The translations under genes were made by a program, and so were the position numbers. From NCBI GenBank assembly GCA_023488865.1, contig JAMDDG010000180.1, forward strand, positions 1 through 5,991: a stretch of DNA of 5,991 nt, in the 5' to 3' direction. The notes under the pieces are model-generated. The model did not search any database. It worked only from the letters and a program-made list of their open reading frames with translations, and was not told the origin of the DNA. Source of the stretch: Bacteroidota bacterium (lineage in GTDB: Bacteria; Bacteroidota; Bacteroidia; Bacteroidales; Prolixibacteraceae). Positions 5,986 through 5,991 of this stretch are shown here, piece after piece. Numbering within the stretch: position 1 is the first letter of the stretch; each line of letters opens with the position of its first letter.

Positions 5986-5991
5986 GCATTT

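Overview
The window looks like a chromosomal core region of a Bacteroidota genome, most likely order Bacteroidales. Four things point there: the protein sequences (a DPP IV of the Porphyromonas type and a Bacteroidales-like IF3), the gene order thrS-infC-rpmI-rplT, starts that mostly lack a Shine-Dalgarno sequence, and promoter motifs of the Bacteroidota form TTTG-N19-21-TAnnTTTG. Coding DNA is of middling GC and the spacers are AT-rich. No taxonomy below order can be supported by reading alone.

Left part, minus strand (25-2345): a secreted dipeptidyl peptidase IV, followed downstream on the same strand by tRNA-Leu(CAG). A perfect 18-bp AT-only-rich inverted repeat overlaps the peptidase stop codon, and a TAAATTTG box placed to start the tRNA transcript sits directly behind it.

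Middle (2346-2696): a divergent intergenic region of 351 bases. It holds the presumed peptidase promoter, an imperfect palindromic repeat of about 134 bp built from CCTTTGTG/CACAAAGG-type units, and a full Bacteroidota-type promoter for thrS.

Right part, plus strand (2697-5895): the translation operon thrS (threonyl-tRNA synthetase), infC (initiation factor IF3), rpmI (bL35) and rplT (bL20), closed by an intrinsic terminator. The most notable point is infC. It has no in-frame ATG, GTG or TTG that would keep its conserved N-terminal domain, and it almost surely starts at an ATA codon (4680) placed 8 nt behind a perfect AGGAGG. This matches the known use of rare initiators for infC self-control. 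A 20-bp perfect hairpin with a 3-nt loop follows the operon terminator at the window edge.

I found no phage, CRISPR, toxin-antitoxin or defence system, and no clear sign of a wholly undescribed system. The interesting material is regulatory and repetitive DNA.
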